Source: Desulfosarcina alkanivorans
GTDB taxonomy: Bacteria; Desulfobacterota; Desulfobacteria; Desulfobacterales; Desulfosarcinaceae
Length of the DNA stretch: 64,000 bases
Reading direction: 5' to 3'
Assembly: GCF_009688945.1 (NCBI RefSeq)
Contig: NZ_AP021874.1
Coordinates: forward strand, 2,914,001-2,978,000
The position numbers and the translations under genes were made by a program. Below the pieces are notes generated by a model. That model ran no database searches. It was not told the DNA's origin and saw only the letters and a program-made list of their open reading frames with translations. Shown here in pieces: positions 52,327 through 61,480 of this stretch (positions within the stretch are counted from its first letter, which is position 1; every line of letters starts with the position of its first letter).

Positions 52327-52813
52327 GGAAGGTTTTAGGGTCAGGCCGCCACATTTGAATTTTAATCATTTTTACAGGGGAACAGCTATGCACTTTCGTT
52401 ATTTTTGTGGTTCGTTTTTCCAAAATGGCCTATTGGTCCGATATCTGCGCTGCGCTCAAAATTTTATCCTCGGAATATCAGCCAGATGCCTGGGGGACAT
52501 CCCGTGATCCATACGGGGCGGTAAAATTTTTCGCGCGCGTTCCTGTCCCGTCTGGTTTCCAGCGGAAGATCTCGACCCAATTTGCCTGTTTCTGGATGTT
52601 CACTGGGTCGCTACCGGGACTGAGTGGATTTTAGGGGTCACCTTGGACGCAGCCCATTATTCGGCCATTCGCCATTGGAACCTGGTGGTCTGCGGGTTGC
52701 GCCCCTTGGCCCCTCGAATCCTATCTCATACTAAGTTGAGCGATTGTCGAGCTTGCCGCAGACTCAAGGCAGAGGTCGCAGCGCTAAAGGGAACTATGCG
52801 CTGAGATCGGCAA
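52327..52813. other. Spacer, 487 bp, no supported gene
   Basis: AT-rich after the integrase remnant, becoming GC-rich towards hrpA. A 75-codon frame at 52407-52634 (starting MVRFSKMAYWSDICAAL) lacks a ribosome site and known relatives. This probably marks the right edge of the acquired island. Confidence 0.4.
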
Positions 52814-55800
52814 TCATACCATCCGGTCTATTTCACCGATGCGTTTTTTGAGCCGCTTGGCCGACACCGGCCCGTCGGTGCCCACCTCCTGGGCGAACAC
52901 CGAGACCTTGTACTCCTCGATGGTCCAGAAAAACGCTTCGACGGCCGCCCGTTTTTCGGCGGAGGCCGCGGCATCCATGGCGGCGAGCATGCGGTTCAAC
53001 TGGTCGAGAAAAGGGGCGATAAGGGCCTGGCGGGCACGGTCCTTTTCCAGGTCGGTAAGACCGCGCTGAACGCGGATGGAGATGGCCTTCAGGTAGCGAA
53101 CCAGGTGGGTCAGGCGCTGCCGGTCGTAAAGCAGAACGAAGTTATCGGGCACCAGGCGGGCCAGTTCATCCTTGAGGGTCTGCAGGAACTGCCCCACCAC
53201 CGGGGCGGCGATGCGTTTCTGCTCGATCTCCAGAATCCGGCATTGCGCCTCGTGGTGGGCCTCGACCACAGCCACGACCGCATCGCACAGGTCCCGGCCG
53301 CACTGGTGCACCCGCATGCCGATCAGCGTTTCGACGTGGGCGTCGTATTGGGCCGCCGTCAGCAGGTTCACCTCAAACAACTCGCGGGTGACGCACTGGA
53401 TCAGCTGCGCCTCGACAGCCGCCATCCCGCCGAAATAGTGAACCTGGCGCTTGAGCAGGGCCGGCAGTTTGAGGTTCTTTCTGAGGTATTTGACATCGTC
53501 GGCAAACTGGCAGGCCAGCAGGGCCGCCACCCCGGCGGTGTGGGCCGCATCCGCCGCCTTGGAATCGGTGAACAGTTTGATATCGACGTTCCCCCCGGCA
53601 ACCGCCAGACGGGGATAGAGGCGCCACGGGGTTCCCCGCCGGTCGTCGACATCCAGCACCGCGGGCAGATCGCCGAAATCCCAGCCGGTGAGGCCCTGGC
53701 GCTCCCATTTGCGCTTCAGGTCGCCCAACCCCGACGGAAGGGCCGGCCTTCCCGGCGCCTGGTCCAGCAGACGGTCATTCCGCCCGGTGGCCACGATCTT
53801 GCCCCTGGCGTCGGTAATGGCCAGGCGCATTTTCAGGTGGTCCGGCAGGTCCTCCACGGGCCAGGCCGCCGCCGGAACGTCGACCTGCAGCCGTCTGAAA
53901 AGGAAGCGGCTCAGAGCGGTGGGCAGGCTTTCCCGGCCCCGGGGCATCTCGTTCAGGATGGTCTGCACCGTGTCGGCCACCGGCACCAGTTTGACCCGGT
54001 GGACCTTGGGCAGGCCCCGTATCAGGGCGGTGATCTTGTCGGCCAGCAGGCCGGGTACCAGCCAGTCCAGCTGTTCGCGGGGAACGTCCCCGGCGGCCTC
54101 GGCCGGGATGGTGACGGTGACGCCGTCGACCTCCGTTCCCGGATCGAAGGCATAGTCGCAGTCCAGCACCCGGTGGCCCAGGTCCAGCCGGCGGGGAAAC
54201 TGGTCCAGCACGTCCTCGTCGGGCAGGTAGCGGGTCAGCATCTTCCGGTTCAGCCGCAGGAACCCGTCACCGCCCTGCTTGCGGATGCGGTGTTTCAGGG
54301 TGCGGATGTCGAACACATCGGGGAGCCGTTCCTTGTAGAAGGCCACCAGCACCTCGTCGTCCACCAGGATATCCCGCCGGCGGATGCGGTCCTCCATGCT
54401 GCGCACCTCGTCCACCAGCTCGGCATTGTGGCGGATGAACCCCGGCGGCTGCCGCACGTCGCCTTCCACCAGGGCGCTGCGCACGAAGATGTCGGCGGCC
54501 TGCTGCGGATCGATGCGCCCGAAGCCCACCCGGCGGTCCTGGACGATGGGCAGTCCGAACAGGCTCACCTGCTCCCGGGCCACCACCTCGCCGCGGCTGC
54601 GCTCCCAGTGGGGATCGGACCAGGTGGGCCGGCACAGGTCGCCGCCCAGGGGCTCCAGCCAGGCCACATCCACCACGGCCGCATTGCGCGCAAAGAGGCG
54701 GGAGGTCTCCACCATCTCCGCCGCCACGATCCAGGTGCCCGGATTCTTGAACAGGCCCGACCCGGGAAACAGCATCACCTCGCGATCCTTGGCCGCCCGG
54801 AAAAATACCTTTTCCTTTCGCATGGCAATGTTGGAAAGAAACCCGCTGAGGATCGAGCGGTGAATGGCGGCATAGAGCGGGTGGAATGCGCCGTCACGAT
54901 CCTGTCCGGCCGCCAGGCCATCCGGCAGCACCGGGCCCCTGGCCGTCTTCGGGCCGTTGCCCTGCTCCTTGAGCACCGCCGTAATCTGGCGGTGGATATC
55001 GCGCCATTCGCGGATGCGCCGGAAGGAGAGAAAGTGCCGGCGGCAGAATTTCTTCAGCTCGTTCATGCTGCGCGGCCGGTCGGCACGGTCGTGGATGGCC
55101 CGCCAGATGTTGAGAATGGTGATGAAATCGGACAGGGGATCCACGAACGGCCGGTGGGCCTGGTCGGCCAGGGCCGCCTTCTCCAGGGGCCGCTCGCGCA
55201 CGTCCTGGATGCTCAGGGCGGCGGCGATGATGACGATCTGGCCCAGGCAGCCTTCCTTTTGGGCTTCGATGAGCATGCGCGCGAGGCGCGGATCGATGGG
55301 CATGCGGGCCATGGTGCGCCCGTTTTCGGTCAACTGGTAGGCCGGGGCGCCTTTTCGCTTGTTGCCTGCGCGCCGGATGGCCCCCAGTTCCACCAGCAGG
55401 TTGAAGCCGTCCCGGATGCTTTTTTCCGCCGGCCGGTCGATAAAGGGGAAATCGGCGACGTCCCCGAGCTTGAGGGCGATCATGCGCAGGATGACCTCGG
55501 CCAGGTTGGAGCGCAGGATTTCCGGCTGGGTGAACAGGGGCCGGTTGAGGTAGTCCTCCTCGGGGTAGAGGCGGATGCAGACCCCGTTTTCCACCCGCCC
55601 GCAGCGCCCCTTGCGCTGGTCGGCGCTGCTCCTGGAGACGGGCACCACCGGAAGGGAGGTGGTCCGGGACCGCGGCACGTACTGGGAGATGCGCGCCAGG
55701 CCCGTGTCCACAACGTAGCGAATGCCGGGAATGGTGATGGACGTCTCGGCCACGTTGGTGGCCACGATGATCTTGCGGGCCGATGTGGCGGCGAAGACCT

Positions 55801-56812
55801 TGCGCTGATCCCCGGCGGCAAGCCGGGCAAAAAGCGGCAGGACGACGGTTCGCGGATAATTGCGGCCGTTCAGGGTCTCGCAGGTTTCGCGGATATCCTG
55901 CTCGGTGGGCATGAAAATCAGGATGTCGCCCCGGGCGTGCGTTTTAACCAGCCGGTCGACGGCCTGGGCGGCCAGTTCGACGGGGGTGCGCTCCTCCTTC
56001 TCTTCGGGTGCGGCATCGGGGCAGAAATAGCGGGTTTCCACCGGGTACAGCCGCCCGGATACCTCGATCACCGGGGCATCGTCGAAGGCCCTGGAAAATT
56101 TCTCCGTGTCGATGGTGGCCGAGGTGATGATCAGCTTGAGGTTGGTCCTGCGCTGGACCAGCCGCTTGAGGATGCCCAGGACAAAATCGATGTTCAGGCT
56201 GCGTTCATGGGCCTCGTCAACGATGATGGTGTCGTATTCGTTGAGCCAGGGATCCCCCTGGGTTTCCGCCAGCAGGATGCCGTCGGTGACCACCTTGATG
56301 TAGGCCCCGGGGCCGGTCTTGTCCTGGAAGCGGATCTTGTAGCCCACCGACCGGCCAAGAGTCTCCCCCATTTCCTCGGCAATGCGCGCGGCCACGGTGG
56401 TGGCGGCGATGCGTCGGGGCTGGGTGCAGGCGATCTTGCCATCAAGGCCGCGTCCGGCGGCCAGGCAGAATTTGGGAATCTGGGTGGTCTTGCCCGAACC
56501 GGTCTCACCGGAGATGATGGTCACCGGATGCTGGCGGATGCTGTCGACGATGGCCGCCTTGGCCCCGGTGATGGGCAGGTGGGTCAGGTCCTCGAAGCCG
56601 GGCACCCCCTCCCGGCGGCGACGCCGGCGGGCAGCGGCATCGTGCATGCGCGGTGCCAGGGCGTCCATCCGCCGGTCGAAGGCCTCGTCTCCCATTTTTT
56701 TGCGCGACCGCACCAGTCGATCCAGTTCACGGCGCAGGGCGATGGCATCGCGGTGCATCATCTTTTTGAGCAGTGTCCTGAAGGTGGTGATCTGTTTTCG
56801 GGTATCGGTCAT
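52814..56812 (-). CDS. hrpA: ATP-dependent RNA helicase HrpA
   Basis: A 1332-residue DEAH-box helicase. Walker A is GETGSGKTT (102-110), followed by CTQPRRIAATTVA and DEAH at 199-202, SATIDTEKFS, and the winged-helix/ratchet/OB part. The long C-terminal DUF3418-type region characteristic of HrpA (residues about 700-1332) is present. The length fits E. coli HrpA (1300). HrpA rescues stalled ribosomes and processes mRNA in E. coli. AGGA lies 6 bases before the ATG at 56812. Confidence 0.95.
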   Translation of the reverse strand: MTDTRKQITTFRTLLKKMMHRDAIALRRELDRLVRSRKKMGDEAFDRRMDALAPRMHDAAARRRRRREGVPGFEDLTHLPITGAKAAIVDSIRQHPVTIISGETGSGKTTQIPKFCLAAGRGLDGKIACTQPRRIAATTVAARIAEEMGETLGRSVGYKIRFQDKTGPGAYIKVVTDGILLAETQGDPWLNEYDTIIVDEAHERSLNIDFVLGILKRLVQRRTNLKLIITSATIDTEKFSRAFDDAPVIEVSGRLYPVETRYFCPDAAPEEKEERTPVELAAQAVDRLVKTHARGDILIFMPTEQDIRETCETLNGRNYPRTVVLPLFARLAAGDQRKVFAATSARKIIVATNVAETSITIPGIRYVVDTGLARISQYVPRSRTTSLPVVPVSRSSADQRKGRCGRVENGVCIRLYPEEDYLNRPLFTQPEILRSNLAEVILRMIALKLGDVADFPFIDRPAEKSIRDGFNLLVELGAIRRAGNKRKGAPAYQLTENGRTMARMPIDPRLARMLIEAQKEGCLGQIVIIAAALSIQDVRERPLEKAALADQAHRPFVDPLSDFITILNIWRAIHDRADRPRSMNELKKFCRRHFLSFRRIREWRDIHRQITAVLKEQGNGPKTARGPVLPDGLAAGQDRDGAFHPLYAAIHRSILSGFLSNIAMRKEKVFFRAAKDREVMLFPGSGLFKNPGTWIVAAEMVETSRLFARNAAVVDVAWLEPLGGDLCRPTWSDPHWERSRGEVVAREQVSLFGLPIVQDRRVGFGRIDPQQAADIFVRSALVEGDVRQPPGFIRHNAELVDEVRSMEDRIRRRDILVDDEVLVAFYKERLPDVFDIRTLKHRIRKQGGDGFLRLNRKMLTRYLPDEDVLDQFPRRLDLGHRVLDCDYAFDPGTEVDGVTVTIPAEAAGDVPREQLDWLVPGLLADKITALIRGLPKVHRVKLVPVADTVQTILNEMPRGRESLPTALSRFLFRRLQVDVPAAAWPVEDLPDHLKMRLAITDARGKIVATGRNDRLLDQAPGRPALPSGLGDLKRKWERQGLTGWDFGDLPAVLDVDDRRGTPWRLYPRLAVAGGNVDIKLFTDSKAADAAHTAGVAALLACQFADDVKYLRKNLKLPALLKRQVHYFGGMAAVEAQLIQCVTRELFEVNLLTAAQYDAHVETLIGMRVHQCGRDLCDAVVAVVEAHHEAQCRILEIEQKRIAAPVVGQFLQTLKDELARLVPDNFVLLYDRQRLTHLVRYLKAISIRVQRGLTDLEKDRARQALIAPFLDQLNRMLAAMDAAASAEKRAAVEAFFWTIEEYKVSVFAQEVGTDGPVSAKRLKKRIGEIDRMV

Positions 56813-56992
56813 GGGTCGTCCTGTATGTCTGCGAATCGCCGCTGTGGCGCCCTTTTCCATCATTGGGCGAAGGATTTCAACCTTTTTTGGCGGTTTTTGC
56901 CCGCCTTCCGCCAGGGTCCCAATTGTGCCCGCGGGTTCAATTTGCTATGCTCGGGGAGCAATCAGCGACTGTCGCCCAACCGATGGTGAAAG

Positions 56993-57559
56993 ATGAAAAA
57001 AAATCTATATGCATATGGGTGCATCGTCCTGTTGAGTGTTGCCGTGGTTCTGACCGGCGGAATCGACCAGACGACCAAAGATGCGCTCAAGGTCCGGCAC
57101 ATCCTCAGGACCATCGAAAGGCAGCCCCCCCGGTCCGACCCCGGTGAACTCGCCGCCAGGGTGACCGAAAAAGAGCTCAACGCCTATATCGCCTATCGCC
57201 TGGCCCGGGAGGAAAGGCCCTTTATCGATACACTCGAAATCGACCTGATGGACGGCAATCATGTCGGGGGAAGGCTCACGTTCGATGCCCGGCGGTTGAA
57301 TCTCGACACGCTTCTGGGCACGGAGCTGGTTTTTGATTTCAAGGGGATCCTGGATACCCGGGATGGTGCGGCCCGTCTCGATTTCATCTCTTTGCAGCTC
57401 AACGGCCAACCCGTCAAGCCGCAGGTACTGGATTTTGTCATCGGCACGGCTGCACTGGTCTACGGCATGGAGTCGGGCGGGAGTGGGGACTGGTATGAAC
57501 TGCCCAAAGGGATCAAGCGGATCATGGTCAATAAGGCCGTTGCCGTCCTGTATTACTGA
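56993..57559 (+). CDS. Exported protein of unknown function
   Basis: A 188-residue protein with an N-terminal signal or anchor (about 4-24). The mature part begins with QTTKDALKVRHILRTIERQPP, then VTEKELNAYIAYRLAREERPFIDTLEIDLMDGNHVGGRLTFD, and FKGILDTRDGAARLDFISLQLNG. Alternating beta strands suggest a lipid-binding (DUF2993/TULIP-like) fold, which is inference. Divergent from hrpA. No recognised family. Confidence 0.7.
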   Translation: MKKNLYAYGCIVLLSVAVVLTGGIDQTTKDALKVRHILRTIERQPPRSDPGELAARVTEKELNAYIAYRLAREERPFIDTLEIDLMDGNHVGGRLTFDARRLNLDTLLGTELVFDFKGILDTRDGAARLDFISLQLNGQPVKPQVLDFVIGTAALVYGMESGGSGDWYELPKGIKRIMVNKAVAVLYY

Positions 57560-57924
57560 CGGATTCGCAAAAAGCTTTTTCAGGCCACGCATGGCCATAT
57601 CCGAAAGAAACCGAAAAGGCGCAGGAGCGGCTTCCAGCCGCGATCATCCCATTGCATCGCGGCTGGAAGCCGCTCCTGCGAAAAACGACCCTGTTTTGAT
57701 TAACGCTTCCTCAGAAGCCCGGCACCGTGGGCACACACGGCCTGCGGCACCCGCGACATCGCTATTCTCAGGCTTCGCAAGCCTTCCTGTCCCGTCTGGC
57801 GTTTACCGGGAGATCCCGGTCTTTTTACGAACCCGTCCGAAATGCGGCCTTTTTATGCAAGCGTCCGGTGCATTGAACGTATCGATCGTTTCAACCCCGC
57901 GATCGGATCCTTTTATCGAGAGCG
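57560..57924. repeat. Intergenic region with a 24-bp-arm palindromic repeat at 57621-57679
   Basis: gcaggagcggcttccagccg (57621-57640, continuing cgat to 57644) pairs perfectly with atcgcggctggaagccgctc (57656-57675, continuing ctgc to 57679). The arms are 24 bases with an 11-base loop. This repeat type (gcggctggaagccgctcctgc core) is widespread in proteobacteria and behaves like a REP/mobile palindrome. The rest of the 365 bp shows nothing else. Confidence 0.7.
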
Positions 57925-58257
57925 TCAGCGATTGCTTTCATGTACAATTTCGGGAAAATGCCCTTCCTTGCAGATCAATCCGTCAATGGGCCGGTCGAAC
58001 ACCACGGAAAATCCCTTGCGATCACTGCGCACCACCCTGCCCGCGACCTTGAGCTGATTCTCAAATTCGAAAACCGGAAATCGGAGTTCGATGGGCTGCC
58101 CCTCGGCAATTCGCCGCCAGGTCCCGATAAAAACGCCGGTGGCGCCGATATTTTTGATGATATCCCGGTAGGTCCCCTCCCGGACGCTGTATTTTGCAAT
58201 GATGAACGCGGCCCGGCGGGGAAATCGACGCTGGTTCTGATTGGCTGTAGGTTTCAT
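57925..58257 (-). CDS. PilZ-domain protein
   Basis: A 110-residue single-domain PilZ protein. The c-di-GMP-binding elements are NQRRFPRRA (about 8-16, RxxxR motif) and DIIKNIGATGVFIGT (D/NxSxxG-like). It would act as a c-di-GMP effector. In the second motif NIGATG replaces NxSxxG, so binding affinity is uncertain. It is adjacent to rapA on the same strand, separated by under 100 bases, with no visible functional link. Confidence 0.82.
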   Translation of the reverse strand: MKPTANQNQRRFPRRAAFIIAKYSVREGTYRDIIKNIGATGVFIGTWRRIAEGQPIELRFPVFEFENQLKVAGRVVRSDRKGFSVVFDRPIDGLICKEGHFPEIVHESNR

Positions 58258-58350
58258 TGGTCTTGACCCCTGATCGTTACTGTCGCCCTTATTTTACCAC
58301 CGCCTCCGGACAATGCCAACCACCGTAAACAAAAGGGGCGCCGGGGCGGA

Positions 58351-61176
58351 TCAGTCCGCCCTTGCCTTCACGATCAGGCGCATGGCGTCGAGCCTCACCA
58401 CAGCCGTCGAAACGGCAGCCAGCAGGGCATCGCGCTCCGCTCTGGCCGCATTGATTTCCTCGTCGCCGATGGCGGTATTCACCCGCCCGAGGGCCTCAAG
58501 CCGCTGGACGTCTGCTTCCATGGCCAGGCCGGCGGCCCGGTGGGCGGCCTCAATAACGGGCAGGGCCCGGGCCCGGGCCATCGCCCGACCAGCGTCAACC
58601 ATGTCCGGGATTCGATGGGAAACGGCGGGAAGGGTTTGCGCGAAAAGGGCTGCCGAACCATCGGCAAACGAATCCGACCGGACGTCGGGCAGGTCATTTT
58701 TCCTGTCTTCCAACTGGTGGTCCACGACCACCCGTATGGGGGTGGGCGGCAGGAACCGGTCCAGGCAGAGGTCCGGTGGCGCACCGGCTTCCAGCAGGAA
58801 CACCATCTCCATGAAAAATGCCGGCGGACCGGATGCGGGCCACAGCGAAAAGGCGACATTTCCCTTGCCGCTTCCCAGAAAAAGGTCCATGGCGCCGGCC
58901 ACCAGCGGGTGGTCCCAGGTGAGAAAGCCGAGGTCTTCACGGGTCAGGGCCACCGACCGGTCCGTGGTCACCGCAATCCCCGACGGCCGGAAGCCCGGCA
59001 GCGGCTGGGCATACCGGTGATCGGGCATCAGCCTGAAGACCCGCTCATCAACCGGTTCCATGACAATTCCGCAATGGTCGAGCAGCGCTTCGACCAGGGC
59101 CTGGAAGGCGGAATCGGCGTCGGCCCGACGGATCGTTTCGATCAGGCGGCCGGTCTCTTCCGGGGACCACCGGTCCAGCGCCATGAGCCGATCGCGTCCC
59201 GCTTCGATGCGGCGCCGCTGCCGGTCGGCGGCGATTCGACCGCCGCGGATCAGCCGGGCCAGCCGGGCATCGGCCTCCCCCGGCCCGGGTGCCGCTGTCA
59301 GCGCCATCAGCGCGCCCATGAACCGTTTCGTTACCCACGCGGCAGCCGGCGCATACCGTTCGAACGCATTCAGGGCCTCATGGTACCACCGGGCCATGAC
59401 CTCGCCGGCGGTCCGGCGGACGTAGGGCACCATGACCCGGACCACACCGGTCTGCCCGATGCGGTCCAGGCGGCCGATGCGCTGTTCGAGCAGTTCCGGG
59501 TCCGCGGGCAGGTCGAAAAGGACCAGCCGGCGGGCAAACTGAAAGTTGCGGCCCTCGCTGCCGATCTCCGAACAGACCAGCAGGACCGCACCGTCCGGTT
59601 CGGCGAACCAGGCGGCGTTGCGGTCCCGCTGCACGAGGGTCATGCCCTCGTGAAAACGCCCGATCCTGATATGGGTTTCCTTTTCCAGCGACCGCAGCAG
59701 GGCATTGACTTTTTGCGGGGACCGGCACAGCAGCAGCGTCTTCTCATCGCGGTGCTCCCGAAGGAAGGCCGTCAGCCATCGGACGCGGGGGTCGTCTTCC
59801 AGACAAACGTCCTCCGGCTGCGGCAGGGTCCCGCAATCCCGGAGAAACTCAGTGTTCAGCCGCCCCCGCATGCCTTTGCCGCCGGCGTCCAGGGGCACCA
59901 GGTGGACCGTTCGGCCGGGAAACCCGGAAACGGCGCTGCGGCTGGTCCTGAACATCGCCCGACCGGTGCCGAAGCGGTCGACCAGTGTCCGTACCAGGCG
60001 GCGACGGGCGCCGTCAGCGTCCGGCCGTGCCAGCGTGCGCGCGACCCTGTCGGGGGAAACGCCCAGCAGCCGGGAAAGGGCGTCCACGGCGGCCGGGTCG
60101 ATGCCATCCCCCTGCGCCACCGCCTGCACCAGGTCCGCCATCCGTCCGAATTCCCGGTTTTCCATTTGAAACTGCCGGTAGTCCCCATAGCGATCCGGGT
60201 CCAGGAGCCGCAGCCGCTCGAAATGGCTTCGCGCCGACAGCTGTCCTGGCGTTGCCGAGATAAGGATCAACCGCCTGACCGTATGGGCCAGCCCTTGAAC
60301 CTGCCCGAACAGGTCGTCACCGGGCCGCATGCGATGGGCCTCGTCCACCACCACCATGTCCCAGCCGCCGGCCATCAGCTGACGCCGCATTGCCGGCGGT
60401 GCCCCGGCCAGAAAAGCGAAGCCGCACAGGCACAGGGGTTCATCGTCCAGAGACGCGTCACCGGCAGGGTCCCCGGATTGCGCCTTCACGGCGGCATCAT
60501 CCAGGATGCGAAAGCGCAGGTTGAACCGCCGGGCCAGTTCCACATACCATTGCACCACCAGGGCATCGGGAACGACGATCAGCACCCGGCCGACCCGGCC
60601 GGTGGTCGTCAGCCGGTGGAGGATCAGGCCGGCCTCGATGGTCTTGCCCAGTCCGGTTTCATCCGCCAGCAGAACCCGGGGAAACCGCCGGCTGCTGACC
60701 TCGGCCGCAATGGCAAACTGGTGGGCGATCAGTTCCACCCGGCCGCCGACAAATCCGTGAACGGGGGATCGGGCCGTCCGGTGGCGGTGGTCGAGCAGCC
60801 TGACCCGCAGATCGAACAGGGGCAGCGCATCCCGCTGGGCGGCCATGAGCCGATCAGCGGGACGGTTGACCGTCAGGGTGTCGGCCAGCCGGTCCTCACG
60901 CAGGCGGCCCCCGTCTCCGCAATAAACGTTCAGCCCGTCTTCGGTCTCGATGGCGGCGATGGTCAGGGACACGCCGCCGTCGCCGGCAATCCGGTCCCCG
61001 GGATGAAAAACGACCCGCCTGAGCGGCGCGCTTTCGATGGCATACGTGCGGGTGAGACCGCTTTTGGGGAATGTGACGGTGACCCGCCGGCCGTCGATCG
61101 CCTCGACGATCCCCATGCCCAGTTCGGGTTCCATCTCACTGGTCCAGCGCTGACCGGGGGCAAAGTCCGTTATCAC
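58351..61176 (-). CDS. rapA: RNA polymerase-associated SWI2/SNF2 ATPase RapA
   Basis: A 941-residue protein. It has two N-terminal SH3-like domains (GQRWTSEMEPELGMGIVE). The SNF2 motor follows: ADETGLGKTIEAGLILH (171-187), LILISATPGQLS and the DEAH box at 278-281. The second lobe has EIGSEGRNFQFARRLVLFDLPADPELLEQRIGRLDRIGQ, diagnostic of RapA/HepA. The C-terminal RapA_C region is present. It recycles stalled RNA polymerase. Slightly shorter than E. coli RapA (968). Confidence 0.95.
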   Translation of the reverse strand: MITDFAPGQRWTSEMEPELGMGIVEAIDGRRVTVTFPKSGLTRTYAIESAPLRRVVFHPGDRIAGDGGVSLTIAAIETEDGLNVYCGDGGRLREDRLADTLTVNRPADRLMAAQRDALPLFDLRVRLLDHRHRTARSPVHGFVGGRVELIAHQFAIAAEVSSRRFPRVLLADETGLGKTIEAGLILHRLTTTGRVGRVLIVVPDALVVQWYVELARRFNLRFRILDDAAVKAQSGDPAGDASLDDEPLCLCGFAFLAGAPPAMRRQLMAGGWDMVVVDEAHRMRPGDDLFGQVQGLAHTVRRLILISATPGQLSARSHFERLRLLDPDRYGDYRQFQMENREFGRMADLVQAVAQGDGIDPAAVDALSRLLGVSPDRVARTLARPDADGARRRLVRTLVDRFGTGRAMFRTSRSAVSGFPGRTVHLVPLDAGGKGMRGRLNTEFLRDCGTLPQPEDVCLEDDPRVRWLTAFLREHRDEKTLLLCRSPQKVNALLRSLEKETHIRIGRFHEGMTLVQRDRNAAWFAEPDGAVLLVCSEIGSEGRNFQFARRLVLFDLPADPELLEQRIGRLDRIGQTGVVRVMVPYVRRTAGEVMARWYHEALNAFERYAPAAAWVTKRFMGALMALTAAPGPGEADARLARLIRGGRIAADRQRRRIEAGRDRLMALDRWSPEETGRLIETIRRADADSAFQALVEALLDHCGIVMEPVDERVFRLMPDHRYAQPLPGFRPSGIAVTTDRSVALTREDLGFLTWDHPLVAGAMDLFLGSGKGNVAFSLWPASGPPAFFMEMVFLLEAGAPPDLCLDRFLPPTPIRVVVDHQLEDRKNDLPDVRSDSFADGSAALFAQTLPAVSHRIPDMVDAGRAMARARALPVIEAAHRAAGLAMEADVQRLEALGRVNTAIGDEEINAARAERDALLAAVSTAVVRLDAMRLIVKARAD

Positions 61177-61393
61177 GGCATGCAGTCCTTTCAGGAAATC
61201 GTTCAGAAGTCAGAATCCAGGAGTCAGGATGTCGCTGCGCGCCTGCGGCTTTTTACGAAGGAATGAGCCAATGGCGAAACCTTCTTCTGGATTCAGGATT
61301 CTGGATTCTGACTCCTGAATTCTTTTGTAATCCATGCAGGCATAGCCCGCTGCCATAGACCTGGCCCAAAGGACCAGGTCTTTCAGGTACGAT
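61177..61393. repeat. Inverted repeats upstream of rapA
   Basis: agtcagaatccag (61208-61220) and ctggattctgact (61301-61313) are exact inverted copies, 80 bp apart, within a wider CAGGAGTCAG/GACTCCTG pattern. A second hairpin agacctgg...ccaggtct lies at 61360-61381. The first resembles the arms near 10040-10115. No gene is supported. Confidence 0.6.
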
Positions 61394-61434
61394 AAAAAAA
61401 CCATCGGCCCCGGCAACTGACCGGAACCGATGGT
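61394..61434 (-). terminator. Rho-independent terminator for the TRAP operon
   Basis: On the minus strand the stem accatcggttccgg pairs with ccggggccgatggt around the loop tcagttg, followed by TTTTTT. It lies 47 bases after the stop of the DctP-type binding protein. Transcripts from the permease/binding-protein genes would end here. Confidence 0.85.
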
Positions 61435-61480
61435 AGGCAATCCGTTGACAACCCGGAGCCCGGGGCTACGAGATCAATCG

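Noticed and set aside
52407..52634. 75-codon frame after the integrase remnant
   Set aside because: No ribosome site, no recognisable motif, and it lies in apparent junk at the island edge.
53105..56989. 1294-codon open frame on the plus strand opposite hrpA
   Set aside because: It mirrors the hrpA coding frame in GC-rich DNA. The translation is low-complexity (Gly/His/Pro/Arg-rich) and resembles no protein.
58540..61266. 908-codon open frame on the plus strand opposite rapA
   Set aside because: Antisense shadow of rapA; composition is typical of GC-rich complementary frames and there is no ribosome site.
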